Notes: generated from the sequence alone by a model not told the origin. A stretch of 64,000 nucleotides of DNA from Streptomyces sp. CA-210063 (GCF_024612015.1 NZ_CP102512.1:930001-994000); one strand, 5' to 3'; shown: positions 8,525 to 17,864, counted from the first letter of the stretch. Translations and numbers: made by a program.

Positions 8525-9860
8525 CCCGCGCGTACATGGTGCTGGAGCTGTGCCCGGGCGGTTCGCTGGGCGACCGGCTCCACCGGCAGGGCCCGTTCCC
8601 GGTGCGGGAGGCGCGGGACATCGGGGTGCGCATCGCCGACGCGCTCGCCGCCGCGCACGCCGCCGGGGTGCTGCACCGCGACATCAAGCCGGGCAACATC
8701 ATGGTCAACCAGTACGGAGGCGTCGCCCTGGCCGACTTCGGTCTCGCGGCGATGCCCCGGCCGGGCCAGGAACTGTCGGTCACCCGGGAGGCGTTGACGC
8801 CCGCGTACGCCCCGCCCGAGGCGTTCCACCTGGCCGAACCCACGCCCGCGGGGGACGTGTACTCCCTCGGCGCGACCATCTACGCCCTCGTGCACGGCCG
8901 GGCCCCGCACTTCCCCGAAGAGGGCGCCCTCAGCATCGCCGAGGTCATCAAGCGGCACACCTGGCCCATACCCGACCTGCCCGGAGTGAGCCCGGCCTTC
9001 AACGAGGTCCTACGGCATGCCATGGCACCCGACCCGGCTCACCGCCTGCCGAGCGCCGCGGCCCTGCGGGACGCCCTCGCCACCGTCGACCTGCACGACG
9101 ATGCGCCGGCCGTCCCCACCACGTACGCCCTGACCGCCCCGGCAATCGGCAACTCCCCATCGCCGCACGGCCCGTTGAGCTTCCCGCCGCCGGGGCCGGG
9201 CGGCGGACCGGAAACGCGGCCCGTGGTCGCGCGGGACCAGAGGAAGAACCGGCTCCCGCGGTGGGCCGTCCCGGTCCTGGCGCTGGCCGTGGCCGTTCTC
9301 GGCACGGCCGGAGTGCTGGCGTACCGGAGCGGGTCCTCGTCCGAGGAGTCCACGGGCTCCTCCCCCGCGTCCGAGGTCTCCTCCACCGCGAGCGCGGCGT
9401 CCCCGGGCGAGGGAGCCTCCGCCGCCACCGACTTCAAGGTGCCGACGACCACCGAGGACTGCCCGGCGGCCTCCGTCGCGGGCGTGGGCGCCCGCTGCGC
9501 CACGACCGCCGAGTGCTGGGGCGGCATGGTCGTCACCACCGGAGTCGTCACCGTCACCCGCTCCGACTGCCTGGTGGAGCACCCCTGGGAGACCTTCGCC
9601 ATCGCCCCGCTCCCCTCGGACCGGACGACCAACAACCAGCAGGAACTGAGCAAACACCCCGACGTCCGCAAACTCTGCTCACGCGACGTCATGGCGAAAA
9701 CAAGGCAGGGCGAGGCCCTGGACATCGCCCCGCCCGCTGGACCATCGACGTGATCCCGCCGTCCCAGACGGAATACGCCGATGGCCTGCGCGTCCTGCGC
9801 TGCGTCGCCACGGTCACCGGACAGCAGTCGACCGGCACCTACTTCCGGCCCCGGCCGTGA
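8525..9860 (+). pseudogene. serine/threonine protein kinase lacking its N-lobe
   Basis: Kinase sequence begins mid-domain at AYMVLELCPGGSL (hinge) and continues through HRDIKPGNI (catalytic loop) and ADFGLAA (metal-binding loop) to the APE-like YAPPEAF. The glycine loop and the ATP-anchoring Lys of the N-lobe are absent, so the enzyme cannot be active. After the kinase domain come a Pro-rich linker, one transmembrane helix (WAVPVLALAVAVLGTAGVLA) and a Cys-containing extracytoplasmic domain. Near 9735 the frame shifts: the annotated stop is at 9753, but the coding signal continues in another frame (WTIDVIPPSQTEYADGLRVL) to 9860. It is a PknB-type receptor kinase pseudogene. Confidence 0.7.
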
Positions 9861-9868
9861 CCTGCGAT

Positions 9869-10579
9869 TTACAGACCGAGAGGCACACCCTCCAACTGGG
9901 CGAGATTGCGGGCCATTTTGCCGTGGAGCGTGGTGCCGTCGCAGACGGGCAGGTCGCCCGGCACCTTGTTGAGGTTTTTCGCCTCTATGTAGCCGATGGG
10001 CTTGCTGCCCTTGTCGGTGTAATGCTTGGGGCCGCTGATGTCGCCGTTGTCCGTTCCCGTGGCCAGCAACCGCTTGTTGAGCAGCACGCCGTACCACCTG
10101 GTGGATGCGTTTGTATTGTCCTCGGCCGAACACACCACAGACACTTCTTCGCCTTGTTTCGGGTGACAGTTCGGCTTGCTGGGTGTGCAGTTGTCGCGAT
10201 TATCCGTGCTCCTGATCTGCGTGCAACTGTCTTCGGAGTCGCTCTTGCAGGAGACCGGCACGATGTTCAGCTGATAAATGATTTCTTGGGGAAGGGCATT
10301 GACCGACGACCACGAGGCGCTGAGGGTCGTCTCGTGGATGTCGGGAAGCGCGCAGATGTCGATGTCTGCCGTACCGCCGAACACGTCGTCTTCGACGGTT
10401 GCCTCGTGCTTGTCGGGGCATTCCTGCGAGCCGGAATCATCAGCCGCTCCATCGGCGGCCGGCGTCGCCGACGAGCCCGTGGCGTTCTGGTCCTTGTCCG
10501 CCTCAGAGCCGCACGCGGCGAGGGACAACGCCAGTACGGCCGCTCCGAAGCCTGCCAGAACACGAACCCGGGTTGACAC
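9869..10579 (-). CDS. secreted lipoprotein of unknown function
   Basis: A 236-aa protein. It has a lipoprotein signal: Arg-containing n-region, hydrophobic core, and lipobox LSLAAC with the Cys near residue 22. A Ser/Thr/Asp-rich tether follows, then a domain with several Cys (CTQIRSTDNRDNC, NCHPKQGEEVSVVCS). The mature part resembles septum-formation-like extracytoplasmic domains, but I cannot assign it. The GTG start has GAGG about 9 nt upstream. The gene is noticeably less GC-rich than its neighbours, which suggests transfer. It is convergent with the kinase remnant, whose ectodomain also ends in a short Cys-containing motif. Confidence 0.7.
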   Translation of the reverse strand: MSTRVRVLAGFGAAVLALSLAACGSEADKDQNATGSSATPAADGAADDSGSQECPDKHEATVEDDVFGGTADIDICALPDIHETTLSASWSSVNALPQEIIYQLNIVPVSCKSDSEDSCTQIRSTDNRDNCTPSKPNCHPKQGEEVSVVCSAEDNTNASTRWYGVLLNKRLLATGTDNGDISGPKHYTDKGSKPIGYIEAKNLNKVPGDLPVCDGTTLHGKMARNLAQLEGVPLGL

Positions 10580-10710
10580 GAAACGTACCTCTTTCTCACC
10601 GCTGAACCATCCGAACAACTGCAGCTGTGAGCACCAACCCGGGGGGCCGGAAAGGCCGTTGGGCGGTGACACACATGCCCACGCTCCCAGCTTCCGTCCT
10701 CTGAAGGCTT

Positions 10711-10726
10711 CGGTAGAACTACGCAA
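10711..10726 (-). promoter_or_regulatory. dispersed TTGCGTAG element, copy 4
   Basis: On the minus strand it reads TTGCGTAGTTCTACCG; here AAG replaces the following ATG. Similarity to copy 5 extends about 25 bp further (GAAGTGCCGTA on the minus strand). It sits between the lipoprotein gene and the small gene at 10771. Confidence 0.4.
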
Positions 10727-10770
10727 TCGAGGTACGGCACTTCGCCGTGGGGTGGGTTTGCCGGGAGGGG

Positions 10771-11115
10771 ATGTCAGTGGGCGTGATCACAGCGCCGTTC
10801 ATGTCTCGTGGTCCCCGACCCCAACGAGGTGCCGGCCGACCCCGGGCGTTCGGCCTGCCCGAGCGCGGCGACCGGCAGCTGGCGTTCCTGACCGCCGTGA
10901 TCTCCACCGTCCAGACCTCCACCACCCGGCAGCGGTGGGAGACCGGCTGGGAGATCCTGGCCAAGGCCGTGGCCGCGGGCGTACCCGACGTCGCCGCGCG
11001 CGCTGCGTACGACCTGGCCGCGCTGCGTGACACCGAATGGCCCGCCCCCACCGTGGTCGGCGTCTTCGCCGACGTCCTTCATGCCTCCGGCCTGCTCACG
11101 CCCGCCGGACGGTGA
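10771..11115 (+). CDS. hypothetical protein
   Basis: A 114-aa protein with a helical, well-formed middle (RQLAFLTAVISTVQTSTTRQ, then WEILAKAVAAGVPDVAARAA and APTVVGVFADVLHASGLL). I recognise no family. The ATG at 10771 (MSVGVITAPF) follows GGGAGGGG by 2-3 nt; an in-frame start at 10747 also exists. It may be a small regulatory or accessory protein of the island. Confidence 0.45.
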   Translation: MSVGVITAPFMSRGPRPQRGAGRPRAFGLPERGDRQLAFLTAVISTVQTSTTRQRWETGWEILAKAVAAGVPDVAARAAYDLAALRDTEWPAPTVVGVFADVLHASGLLTPAGR

Positions 11116-11161
11116 GCGGCGTGACATCGCACCACGACAGGGGCGGTGCGCCGGGCCGTGG

Positions 11162-12496
11162 TCAAGCGCCCATGACACCGCCGGGCCCCGGCCGGGCGGG
11201 GCACGCGCCGGCAGGCGTCGCGGGGCCGAGGCCGTATGGGGAACCGTCGGCCGGCATGGCCTGCGTTCCGCTGTTGTGATCGTCCGAAGGCGGGGTGAAG
11301 GCGACGTCCAGACGGGTGAGCCCGCGGAAGTTGAGGCTGCGCTGCCACTGCGGCGGCGCGGTGCCGTCGAGGCACAGGCCGGGGAGCCGGGTGAGGAGTG
11401 CTTCCAGGACGATCGCGCCTTCCAGCCGGGCCAGCGCCGCGCCGAGGCAGAAGTGCGGCCCGTGCCCGAACGCCATGTGCCGTCCGCCGGGCCGCTCGAA
11501 GTCCAGCACATGGGGATCGGGGAAGACGGCCGGATGCCGGTTGGCGGCGCCGCTGACCAGGAGCACCGTCTGCCCTTCGGCGATGGTGCGGCCCGCCAGG
11601 TCCAGGTCGTGCCGTGCCCGGCGCAGCATCAGCTGTACCGGGGCGTCGTAGCGCAGGAGTTCCTCGACCGCTGCGGGCATCAGGTCGGGTCGGCGGCGCA
11701 GTTGGTCGGCGGCGTGCGGGTGGCGGAGCAGGGCGAGTGTGGCGTTGCCGATGAAGTGGGTGGTGGTCTCGTGGCCGGCGATCAGGAGCAGGGCGCAGTT
11801 GGCGAGGAGTTCGTCGAGGTCCTGGTCGGTGTTCTCGGCCTGTGCGGTCACCATGGCGCGCAGGGTGTGGGGGGCGGCGGGGTGTCGTGACGGGTGAGGA
11901 GTTCGCGGAAGTAGGCAAGCATGTCCGTCATGCTCTGCGAGGCCTCGCGGTTGCGGTCGGCGTCGAGCCGGGAGTTGCCTATGGCTTCGGCGATCGGCTC
12001 GGACCAGGAGGCGAGGGCGGGGCGGTCCTGCTCCGGTACGTCGAGGAGGTCGCAGATGATGGTGAGAGGCAGGGGGCGGGCGAGGTCCGCGACGATGTCC
12101 ATCCGCCCGGTCGGCGCCGCGTGGGTGATGATCCGGTCAACGGCTTCGAAGATCCGGGCGCGGAGTGCCGCTACTGCTCGGGAGGTGAAGGCTTTGCTGA
12201 TCAGGGCCCGTAGCCGGGGGTGGTCGGGGGCGTCGCTGTAGAGCATCTGCCGGCTCAGGACCCGGGCCAGCGGCCGCAGTTCCTCGGGAACGGCCTCGAT
12301 GTCGGGATAGCGCACCGAGGACAGCCCCCGGGTCACCCGCGGCTTTGCTGACCACTGCGTACGCGGTCGCGACCCAGGCGCCCAGGGTGCGGTCCCAGAA
12401 GAGGTCGTCGGCGCTCCGCAGCTCTTCGTAGAAGTCGTAGAGATTCTCTTGGACTTGGGGCCGAAAGGCCCGCAGCAGCGTTGAGGGTATGCGCAT
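11162..12496 (-). pseudogene. cytochrome P450 with two frameshifts
   Basis: All P450 landmarks are present but spread over three frames. The N-terminus begins at ATG 12496 (MRIPSTLLRAFRPQVQENLY). The frame changes near 12345 to SSVRYPDIEAVPEELRPLAR and on through DAPDHPRLRALISKAF. It changes again near 11875 to the I-helix AGHETT, the ExxR motif (EELLR) and the haem loop FGHGPHFCLGAALAR, whose Cys binds iron. The first break lies close to GGGG and CCC runs and the second in a G-rich stretch, so sequencing error is possible. The length, about 440 residues when repaired, is normal for a bacterial P450. Confidence 0.8.
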
Positions 12497-12840
12497 CGCC
12501 CCATGTTAGTGCCCTGCTCCGGGAATTCGATCAAGCTTTGCGGCGAGACGCTGCAGGATCTTGTCGGCTCTTCGTCGAGACGTCGGCAAGGCAGCGCATG
12601 TTCATCTATTCATCGAACTTCAGGCGCAGGACACAAAGTTCCAAGAGCCCGTGCGGATAGGCCGGTTGAGGGCCCTGGTCGGGTCGTGGTGCGGCCCGGT
12701 GGCCGCTACTGGCCGTGATTTCTTGCTGCCGATGCCGGTAGAACTACGCAACGGGTTACGGCACTTCGGGTTGGGGTGAATGCCGGGGAGCAAGGGCGTA
12801 TTACGGTGCCGTCCATGGTTGACGATGTGCGCGATCCGGG
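12497..12840. other. intergenic region with a repeated element
   Basis: Apart from copy 5 of the dispersed element (12736-12751) I see no gene. It separates the P450 remnant from the nitrilase gene, both on the minus strand. Confidence 0.5.
12736..12751 (-). promoter_or_regulatory. dispersed TTGCGTAG element, copy 5
   Basis: On the minus strand it reads TTGCGTAGTTCTACCG, identical to copies 3 and 4, followed by GCA rather than ATG. It shares GAAGTGCCGTA upstream with copy 4. Confidence 0.4.
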
Positions 12841-13782
12841 TCAGTCGCGGAAGTGCGAAGCGTCCCTGCGCCGGCGGTCCACCTCGACGGCGAAGACGTC
12901 AGGCCTGCTGTAGTGGCCGGCCGGATCGAAGTTCTGGCGCTCCTCCCGGACCCGGGCAAAGTCCAGATCGGCGATGACCAGACGCTCCTCGTCCACGACC
13001 GGCTCGACGATCCAGGTGCCGTCCGGCGCCGCGACGGCAGAGCCACCACGGCAGTAGTCGGTCACGCCGGCCTCCTCCAGCTCGGCGCGCAGCGGGAAGT
13101 CGGTGGGGACGTCGGCCAGGGAGAGCAGCCCGTTGGCCGCGAGGTGGAACATCCTCCCCTCGCGGGCTATGAAGCAGGTGCTCTTGTCGGCGGTGTTGTG
13201 GGGATTGCCGGGCCAGACACTGATGTGCAGTTCCTCGCCCTGCGCGTACAGGGCGTGGCGGGCCTGGGGCATCCAGTTCTCCCAGCAGTTCAGGCCTCCC
13301 ACCCGGGCGGGGCCCACTTGGTGCACGCGCAGTCCGTTGCCGTCCCCGATGCCCCAGACCAGCCGTTCTTCGTGGGTCGGCATGAGCTTGCGGTGGGCGC
13401 TGACGATGCCTGCGCCGGGGTCGATGGCGACCAGTGTGCAGAACACGGTCCCTCGGGCGGTACCCACTCCTCGTTCCGTCGTTCCGAGGTACACGAAGAT
13501 GCCCAGGTCCCGCGCGGCTTCGGTGATCCGGGCGAGTTCCGGGCCGTCGAGCTCGACCGCGGCCTGCAGGTATGCCGCATAGGCGCGCTTCTGTGCGGCG
13601 TCGTTGAAGCGGGCGCCGCCTGTGTGCTCCAGCCAGGACGGGTAGCCGGACAGGAAGGTCTCGGGGAAGGCGATCAGCTGGACGCCCTGTGCCGCCGCGT
13701 TCTCGAGCCAGGCGAGGACCTTCTTGGTCGTCGCCGTCGGATCGAGCCAGTGCGGCCGGGCCTGTGCGGCAGCAATACGCAT
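12841..13782 (-). CDS. nitrilase-family carbon-nitrogen hydrolase
   Basis: A 313-aa cytoplasmic enzyme of the nitrilase branch. The catalytic triad is visible: Glu41 in FPETF, Lys132 in HRKLMPTHEE, and Cys166 in GGLNCWENWMP. The Cys-Trp-Glu signature is that of true nitrilases (R-CN to carboxylate plus ammonia) rather than amidases. The substrate cannot be told. ATG 13782 follows AGGAGA by about 7 nt. Its neighbours are a VOC-family protein on the same strand and a divergent GntR regulator, which suggests one regulated catabolic or detoxifying unit. This unit is intact, unlike most of the island. Confidence 0.85.
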   Translation of the reverse strand: MRIAAAQARPHWLDPTATTKKVLAWLENAAAQGVQLIAFPETFLSGYPSWLEHTGGARFNDAAQKRAYAAYLQAAVELDGPELARITEAARDLGIFVYLGTTERGVGTARGTVFCTLVAIDPGAGIVSAHRKLMPTHEERLVWGIGDGNGLRVHQVGPARVGGLNCWENWMPQARHALYAQGEELHISVWPGNPHNTADKSTCFIAREGRMFHLAANGLLSLADVPTDFPLRAELEEAGVTDYCRGGSAVAAPDGTWIVEPVVDEERLVIADLDFARVREERQNFDPAGHYSRPDVFAVEVDRRRRDASHFRD

Positions 13783-13837
13783 GTCGTTGTCTCCTGTGTC
13801 GTTTTCGAATTGCGAGATGAGTCGAGGAGGGATCAGC

Positions 13838-13901
13838 CGACGGAGGGAACAGTCGACGGAGGGAACAGTCGACGGAGGGAACAGTCGACGGAGGGAACAG
13901 T
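13838..13901. repeat. four tandem copies of a 16-bp repeat
   Basis: The unit CGACGGAGGGAACAGT occurs four times without mismatch between the nitrilase and the VOC gene, followed by a degenerate fifth start (CGGCGGTGGG). It contains GGAGGG, so it could supply extra ribosome-binding-like sites on the plus strand. The genes here are on the minus strand, where it reads as a C/T-rich run. Confidence 0.9.
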
Positions 13902-13954
13902 CGGCGGTGGGCCCAGCGGGCTGCGGGCCCGGGCGGGCCAGGCTCCGGCGCTGG

Positions 13955-14383
13955 CTACACTGCGAAGATCTGCGAGCTGTCGGCGAACGCCTTGAACTCC
14001 AGGGCGTTACCCGAAGGGTCCTTGAGGAACATGGTCCACTGCTCGCCGGGCTGCCCCTCGAAGCGCAGATAGGGCTCGATGACAAACGTGGTGTCCGCCG
14101 CGCGGAGGCGTTCGGCGAGTGTATGGAAGTCGGGGATGGACAGGACGAGGCCGAAGTGCGGGACGGGTACGTCGTGGCCGTCGACCGGATTGTGGATCGG
14201 CTCATTGCGCGGCGCCAGGTGCGTCACGAGCTGATGGCCGCGGAAGTTCCAGTCGATCCACGTGTCGGAGCTGCGGCCCTGGCGGCAGCCCAAGGTCTCA
14301 CCGTAGAAGCGGCGAGCTACAGCCAGGTCGTCGACGGGCACGGCCAGGTGGAACGGCGGGACCGGTATTTCGTGCATGGCCAT
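13955..14383 (-). CDS. VOC-superfamily protein (glyoxalase/dioxygenase type)
   Basis: A 142-aa protein with the two beta-alpha-beta-beta-beta modules of the vicinal oxygen chelate fold. Candidate metal ligands are His in [10 protein letters not shown], His in [10 protein letters not shown], and Glu in GNALEFKAF. The sequence ([20 protein letters not shown]) resembles the glyoxalase-like VOC proteins often paired with small-molecule catabolic enzymes. The ATG at 14383 (or 14377) is 93 bp from the divergent GntR start. It is probably co-transcribed with the nitrilase 172 bp downstream. Confidence 0.8.
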   Translation of the reverse strand: MAMHEIPVPPFHLAVPVDDLAVARRFYGETLGCRQGRSSDTWIDWNFRGHQLVTHLAPRNEPIHNPVDGHDVPVPHFGLVLSIPDFHTLAERLRAADTTFVIEPYLRFEGQPGEQWTMFLKDPSGNALEFKAFADSSQIFAV

Positions 14384-14438
14384 GATGGCTGCCTGTCCTT
14401 CGGGAGAGTAGCACTAGCACTGACGACGAATGATTGAA

Positions 14439-14446
14439 TGTTAACA
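14439..14446. promoter_or_regulatory. palindrome TGTTAACA, candidate GntR operator
   Basis: This perfect 8-bp palindrome lies in an unusually AT-rich patch (14428-14459) between the divergent VOC and GntR genes. FadR/FCD-type GntR proteins usually bind short palindromes in such shared promoter regions. It would let the regulator control both itself and the nitrilase-VOC unit. Confidence 0.45.
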
Positions 14447-14475
14447 TCACTACATTTAGAGGCAAGGGGAGCGAA

Positions 14476-15144
14476 GTGAGCAACCCGAATGGCATCGCGC
14501 CGGCCCGCCGACGCGGCATGGCAAACGAGGTCGCGGACCGGATCCGGGACGCGATCTTCTCCGGCGTCTACGCGCCCGGAGCTCAGCTGCGCGAGGTCGA
14601 GCTGGCCACGGCCCTCCAGGTCAGCCGCGGTCCGGTGCGCGAGGCACTGCTCAGGCTGGAGCGCGAAGGCCTCGTCCAGAGCGAGTGGCACCGTGGGACC
14701 ACCGTGACCTCCCTGTCCGCACAGGACGCCGAGGAGCTGAACAGCCTCCGCGGCGCCTTGGAGCAGCTGGCCGTCGAGCGCCTCGTGGAGCACGCCACGG
14801 AGGAGGACCTGGCGGCCGTCCGGAAAGCCGTGGACCGGATGGGCCGTGCCGAGGACGAGCATGCGATTGTGCGGCTGGACCTGGAGTTCCACGACGCTGT
14901 CTACGCCGCCGCCCACCACGGCCGCCTGGAAGGGGCATGGCAGGCGATCCGCTCCCAGGTGCACCTGTTCCTGCTGATGCGCATGGGCCTGACCGAGAAC
15001 GGCTACGCCCAGCACATCGAGACCGAACACCGGGAACTGGCCGACGTCCTGGAGGCCCGCGACACCGAGCGCGCTCTCCGGCTCTTCGCGGAACACCGGA
15101 GCCACGCCTTCGACCTCCTCAAGGCGGCGGACGCGAAGGGGTAG
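14476..15144 (+). CDS. GntR-family regulator with FCD domain
   Basis: A 222-aa protein with an N-terminal winged helix (residues about 15-85; LREVELATALQVSRGPVREA and LLRLEREGLVQ) and a C-terminal FCD ligand-binding domain. The FCD domain has the metal-binding pattern D-x3-H (DLEFHDAVY) and later His residues (EHRELADVL, EHRSHAF). FCD regulators sense small carboxylates and similar metabolites. The GTG start follows AAGGGGAG. It is divergent from the VOC-nitrilase pair and most likely represses it. Confidence 0.85.
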   Translation: MSNPNGIAPARRRGMANEVADRIRDAIFSGVYAPGAQLREVELATALQVSRGPVREALLRLEREGLVQSEWHRGTTVTSLSAQDAEELNSLRGALEQLAVERLVEHATEEDLAAVRKAVDRMGRAEDEHAIVRLDLEFHDAVYAAAHHGRLEGAWQAIRSQVHLFLLMRMGLTENGYAQHIETEHRELADVLEARDTERALRLFAEHRSHAFDLLKAADAKG

Positions 15145-15265
15145 CCCTGGTCGCCCCGGCGATCAGCGACTGCTCCGTGTTCGGCCGCCATACGGGTTCC
15201 GACGCCTGGGATGGCGTCGCGACGGCCGACCCGACGGCCCACTTCCCCCATCGACCAGGGCCTGT

Positions 15266-15460
15266 TCAGACCCACGCTGGACTGTCGAGAGGGTGTGCCG
15301 CCGCACCCCCGCCGTGGCGTCCCGTACCCGAGAGTTTCAGGGCGGCAACGGTGCCGCCCCTCGGGACCGGTTCGGCCGGCATCTTGTCCATGGCGCGGAC
15401 GAGGCGGCCCAGCCACTCCACGGCCGTTCTCCTCATCCAGCCCTGTTTGCCTCGGGACAT
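15266..15460 (-). CDS. possible small leaderless gene
   Basis: A 64-aa frame begins at an ATG directly after copy 6 of the dispersed element (MSRGKQGWMRRTAVEWLGRL). It has a basic, helical N-terminal half and a His/Gly-rich tail. Only the position of the ATG supports it; I recognise no family, and it lies in a decayed area. Confidence 0.25.
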   Translation of the reverse strand: MSRGKQGWMRRTAVEWLGRLVRAMDKMPAEPVPRGGTVAALKLSGTGRHGGGAAAHPLDSPAWV

Positions 15461-15476
15461 CCGTAGTACTACGCAA
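15461..15476 (-). promoter_or_regulatory. dispersed TTGCGTAG element, copy 6
   Basis: On the minus strand it reads TTGCGTAGTACTACGG, with a perfect palindrome CGTAGTACTACG at its centre, and is followed at once by ATG. As in copy 1, TTGCGCAA lies just upstream (minus strand), next to a LAL-type sequence. Confidence 0.45.
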
Positions 15477-15499
15477 AAACCTTGCGCAACACGGAAGTT

Positions 15500-16643
15500 G
15501 GCCAGGCCCCGCGTACCATCCGGCCGCGCTGCCGCGTGCCACCAGGGACGCCAGGGCGGCACGGGAGGACACTGCCGTCTTGCGGAAGACCCGGGTGAGG
15601 TGGCTCTCCACGGTGCGCCGGCTGAGGTAGAGCTCGGTGGCGATGGCCTGGCTCGTGAGGCCTGCGGCGACCAGCTCGGCGATCTCCCGCTCGCGCTGGG
15701 TCAACGTGGCGAGTCTCTCGGTCGGTTCTGCGTCCTGTTCGGCGGGTTCCCCGAACACTGCCGGACGTATCCGTTCGGCGAGGCCGGCCAGCAGCCGTGC
15801 GCCGCCCTCGGAAGCCAGGCGTTGCGCCCGGCGCCACATGGCGGCCGCGCGCGGGCCGTCTCCGGCGGCTTTCATGAAAGGGGCCCCGAACAGCAGGGAC
15901 TGCGCCTCGCGCAGTACCGCCCCGGACTGTGCGCTGTCCGCCGCGGCCTCGGCGACAGCCGGGCCGCCGCGGCCGTGTCGCCTCGGCGTGCCGCGATCTG
16001 GGCGTGGCTGCGCAGCGCTGCTCCGCGCTGGGCGGGCAGGCCGAGCTGCTCGGCTTCCTGGTGGGCGCGCTCGGCCCACTTTTCGGCTTCTTCCATCTTG
16101 CCGGTGGCGACGGCTGCGGTGGCAAGCAGTTCCAGGAAGTTGGGGCGTACCGAGGGCTGCAGCCGCCGCAGCTCGTCTCCGCCGCCCGCTTGCAGCAGGA
16201 CCTCCTGCACCCGGTGCGGATCGCCGGCGCCGAGCGCGGCGTAGACGAGCATGCACCAGGCCAGTGAAGCCCACCAACTGTCGCTCTTACCGGCCGCGGC
16301 CACCGCCTCCTCGGCAGCTGCCAGCGCACCGGGGTCGCCCGGAGGGCGGGTCTGCATCAGAATCTGGGATCTGAATGCCAGGGCGAGGCCAAGCAGTTCA
16401 CCGCTGCCCAGGGCCCGCGTGATGGGCTCGGCCTCGTCGGCCAGTTCCAGCGCGGTCGCGATCCGGCAGGTGCTGAAGTGGATGTAGGCCTTGCACAGCA
16501 GGAACTGTGGCAGCAGATACAGCTGCCCGGTCCTCCGGGCGATCTCCAGCCCGCGGTCGACGTGCCGTTCCGCGGTGATGTAGTTCTCCAGGAACACTTC
16601 GGTCCAAACCAGTCTGGACAGCGGGTCGCACAGACCGGCGAAA
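15500..16643 (-). pseudogene. LAL-family LuxR regulator, decapitated and frameshifted
   Basis: This is a paralogue of the intact LAL gene at 1488-4379. It begins abruptly at the region matching LCEPLFRLSWAEVFLE of that gene (here LCDPLSRLVWTEVFLE), so the whole AAA ATPase half is missing. The helical middle is intact to about 15960, where the frame shifts. The C-terminal LuxR HTH remains (LTQREREIAELVAAGL, SRRTVESHLTRVFRKT). The native stop seems lost, since the frame runs on through the dispersed element. Confidence 0.75.
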
Positions 16644-16909
16644 ACATGCCTGTGACAACACAGTGGGCCACCGGGACGGCATCCACATGACACACGCGGG
16701 GTCGCCCGGCACGCCGCCTTCGACACGTTCGGGACAACCGCCAACACCGTGCGGCCGGGCCACCAGTGTCGTACAGGAGGAACTGGCCTGACGACCGCGG
16801 CGGCCGGCCTGTTCGTCCGTCACCCTCCTCGGGCCGCCGGAACGCGGTTCGCGCGCGGCCACCGCCAAGACCGGGCGGACCAGAGCCGCGAAGCCGCCGG
16901 CCGCGGGGC

Positions 16910-17450
16910 CGCGCCGACGCGGCCGGGGGCGCTCGCTGAGCCGGCACAACCTGCACGACTGGCTGTTCTCCACCCCCTTTCCTGGTGCTGTTCGGCGTTT
17001 TCATGCTCTTCCCGATCGTCGCGACGCTCCTGATGAGCCTCACCGACTTCGGGGCACGCGATGTCACCCGTCCGCTGGAGGCGGAGTTCGTCGGCCTCGA
17101 CAACCATGTGCGACTCTTCGGCGACGACACGTTCCGCACGGCCCTGTTCAACACCGCGTACTTCGTGGTCGTCGGCGTCCCCCTGACCGTCCTGCTCGGC
17201 CTGTTGGTCGCCATCCATCCTGCTCAACAACGGCATCGACCGGGCCCGCACCTTCTTCCGAGTCGGCTTCTACGCCCCCGTTGTCACCTCCATCGTCGCG
17301 GTCGCAGTCGTCTGGCGCTTCGTGCTCGACCTGTCGGACGGTCTGATCGCCGGCGTCGCGTCGGAACTGGGCATGAGGGCACCGGACTTCCTCGGCTCCG
17401 AGACCTGGGCCATGCCGTCGCTGATCGCGATGGCGGTGTGGCGCTTCGAC
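16910..17450 (+). pseudogene. sugar ABC transporter permease, frameshifted and truncated
   Basis: A MalF/UgpA-type permease remnant. An N-terminal fragment (RSLSRHNLHDWLFSTPF) continues in a second frame after one extra T near 16980 (LFGVFMLFPIVATLLMSLTD). Near 17215 the frame shifts again (NNGIDRARTFFRVGFYAPVV). The coding signal ends at SLIAMAVWRF, before the EAA loop that contacts the ATPase, and runs into unrelated sequence (DAHDCEILDSD). It is not functional. No substrate-binding protein or ATPase gene accompanies it. Confidence 0.7.
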
Positions 17451-17737
17451 GCCCACGACTGCGAGATCCTGGACTCCGACTATGAGACGGAGCTTTCCGG
17501 TGACGATGTGTGGTCCCATCGGCTCGCCGGACCATGGCGCTGGGGAGGCATTCCGAGAGTTCCAATACCCGAGTGCACCATTACACCCGGACGTGCACAA
17601 GATCACGGCCGCCGGAGCGGCACTCTCCGCGCACCTCAGCGTGCTCCGCGCACCGCGCTCCCTGCCGGGCCCGATCGTCATGACTCGCTGACGCCGGTCA
17701 AGGACACCGGTCCCCAACTGGTCCCCAAGAATGACCA

Positions 17738-17771
17738 AGGGCCGGTTTCGGATGTCTCCGAAACCGGCCCT
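17738..17771 (-). terminator. terminator-like hairpin after tRNA-Pro
   Basis: A perfect 15-bp stem (AGGGCCGGTTTCGGA and its complement) closes a 4-nt loop, 20 bp beyond the tRNA 3' end on the minus strand. It is a typical strong GC-rich actinobacterial terminator. Confidence 0.75.
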
Positions 17772-17790
17772 GACCTGCGACCGTCTCCAG

Positions 17791-17864
<74 letters not shown>

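Noticed and set aside
9039..10133. 364-aa minus-strand frame
   Set aside because: It covers the kinase remnant in antisense and overlaps the lipoprotein in another frame; it has no motifs.
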